Shown here: in pieces, positions 37,892 through 37,928 of the stretch | Position numbering within the stretch: the first letter of the stretch is position 1 | Layout: every line of letters starts with the position of its first letter | Source of the DNA: Solirubrobacterales bacterium | GTDB taxonomy: Bacteria; Actinomycetota; Thermoleophilia; Solirubrobacterales; Solirubrobacteraceae | NCBI GenBank assembly: GCA_025963965.1 | Contig: JAOPZS010000121.1 | Coordinates: 1 to 37,928, forward strand | Reading direction: 5' to 3' | Length of the DNA: 37,928 nucleotides | Translations under genes and position numbers: made by a program | Notes under the pieces: generated by a model | The model's database searches: none | Seen by the model: the letters and a program-made list of their open reading frames with translations, nothing else | Told to the model about the DNA's origin: nothing

Positions 37892-37928
37892 CACATCGAC
37901 AGGCCGCCGCTGACGCCGAGCGTCTGGC
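37888..37928 (-). CDS. C-terminal end of an upstream gene coupled to HMG-CoA lyase
   Basis: The frame entering from the window edge reads QTLGVSGGLSMW and stops at TGA 37888-37890, overlapping the GTG of the lyase gene by four bases. Only 12 whole codons are visible, too few to name a family. The overlap puts it in the same operon as the lyase, so it is probably another acyl-CoA enzyme. Confidence 0.5.
   Translation of the reverse strand, partial: QTLGVSGGLSMW

Overview
The window is high-GC actinobacterial DNA. The gene content fits the class Thermoleophilia (Solirubrobacterales-like). The best hint is a short collagen-like exoprotein at 28712-29431, whose N-terminus (YANVV...LGGGSAYAA...GSAQIKKGAVTPSKL) follows a family I know to be expanded in that class. 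GTG starts and 4-nt GTGA/ATGA gene overlaps are common. The taxon is an inference, because there is no rRNA here.

Layout. 1-9 kb: housekeeping and small conserved genes. These are an ArsR-SRPBCC regulator divergent from a glutathione transferase, a nicotinate phosphoribosyltransferase, MscL, a degenerate MBL-fold protein in operon with a His-rich lipoprotein, a YjbR-like protein, tRNA-His, an orphan beta-class DNA methyltransferase, and an EamA transporter whose frame runs through an antisense tRNA-Arg. 9-14.6 kb: a DsbA-like/VKOR disulfide pair, a PAS-GGDEF-EAL protein, rpiA, and a cysteine-dioxygenase-like cupin coupled to an amidohydrolase. 15.1-16.5 kb: a 1.27-kb insertion or duplication bracketed by the 3' part of tRNA-Trp, carrying a small SnoaL-like array. 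16.6-29.5 kb: a surface and secretion region with a beta-propeller/ASH exoprotein, three prepilin-like genes in an overlapping operon, a GH79-type glycosidase, an IPT/TIG exoprotein, a divergent ECF sigma factor carrying its own transmembrane helix and coiled tail, and the collagen-like protein. 29.5-33.5 kb: two tRNA-Leu genes, a membrane protein, an IMPase-amidase pair and a DUF4389 protein. 33.4-37.9 kb: acyl-CoA metabolism (carboxylase beta subunit, 3-hydroxyacyl-CoA dehydrogenase, enoyl-CoA hydratase, HMG-CoA lyase), as in leucine or branched-chain degradation.

Most unusual signals. (1) Three different, perfect 24-bp palindromes abut without a spacer at 259-282, 283-306 and 307-330, each centred on CATG. 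They lie just downstream of the ArsR-SRPBCC gene, whose own promoter has a perfect 16-bp palindrome filling the -35/-10 spacer. (2) A 49-bp exact copy of the 3' part of tRNA-Trp lies 1272 bp from the intact gene, like an att duplication. (3) An ECF sigma factor is fused to a membrane anchor and sits divergent to a secreted protein. (4) Convergent genes end on a shared palindromic CTAG three times. No CRISPR array, complete insertion sequence, integrase or rRNA was seen. The stretch 90-355 holds only the palindrome array. 15043-15384 holds a hairpin, the tRNA fragment and one doubtful small ORF. 28288-28711 holds one strong hairpin. 29432-29712 holds a terminator-like hairpin and a run of short hairpins.
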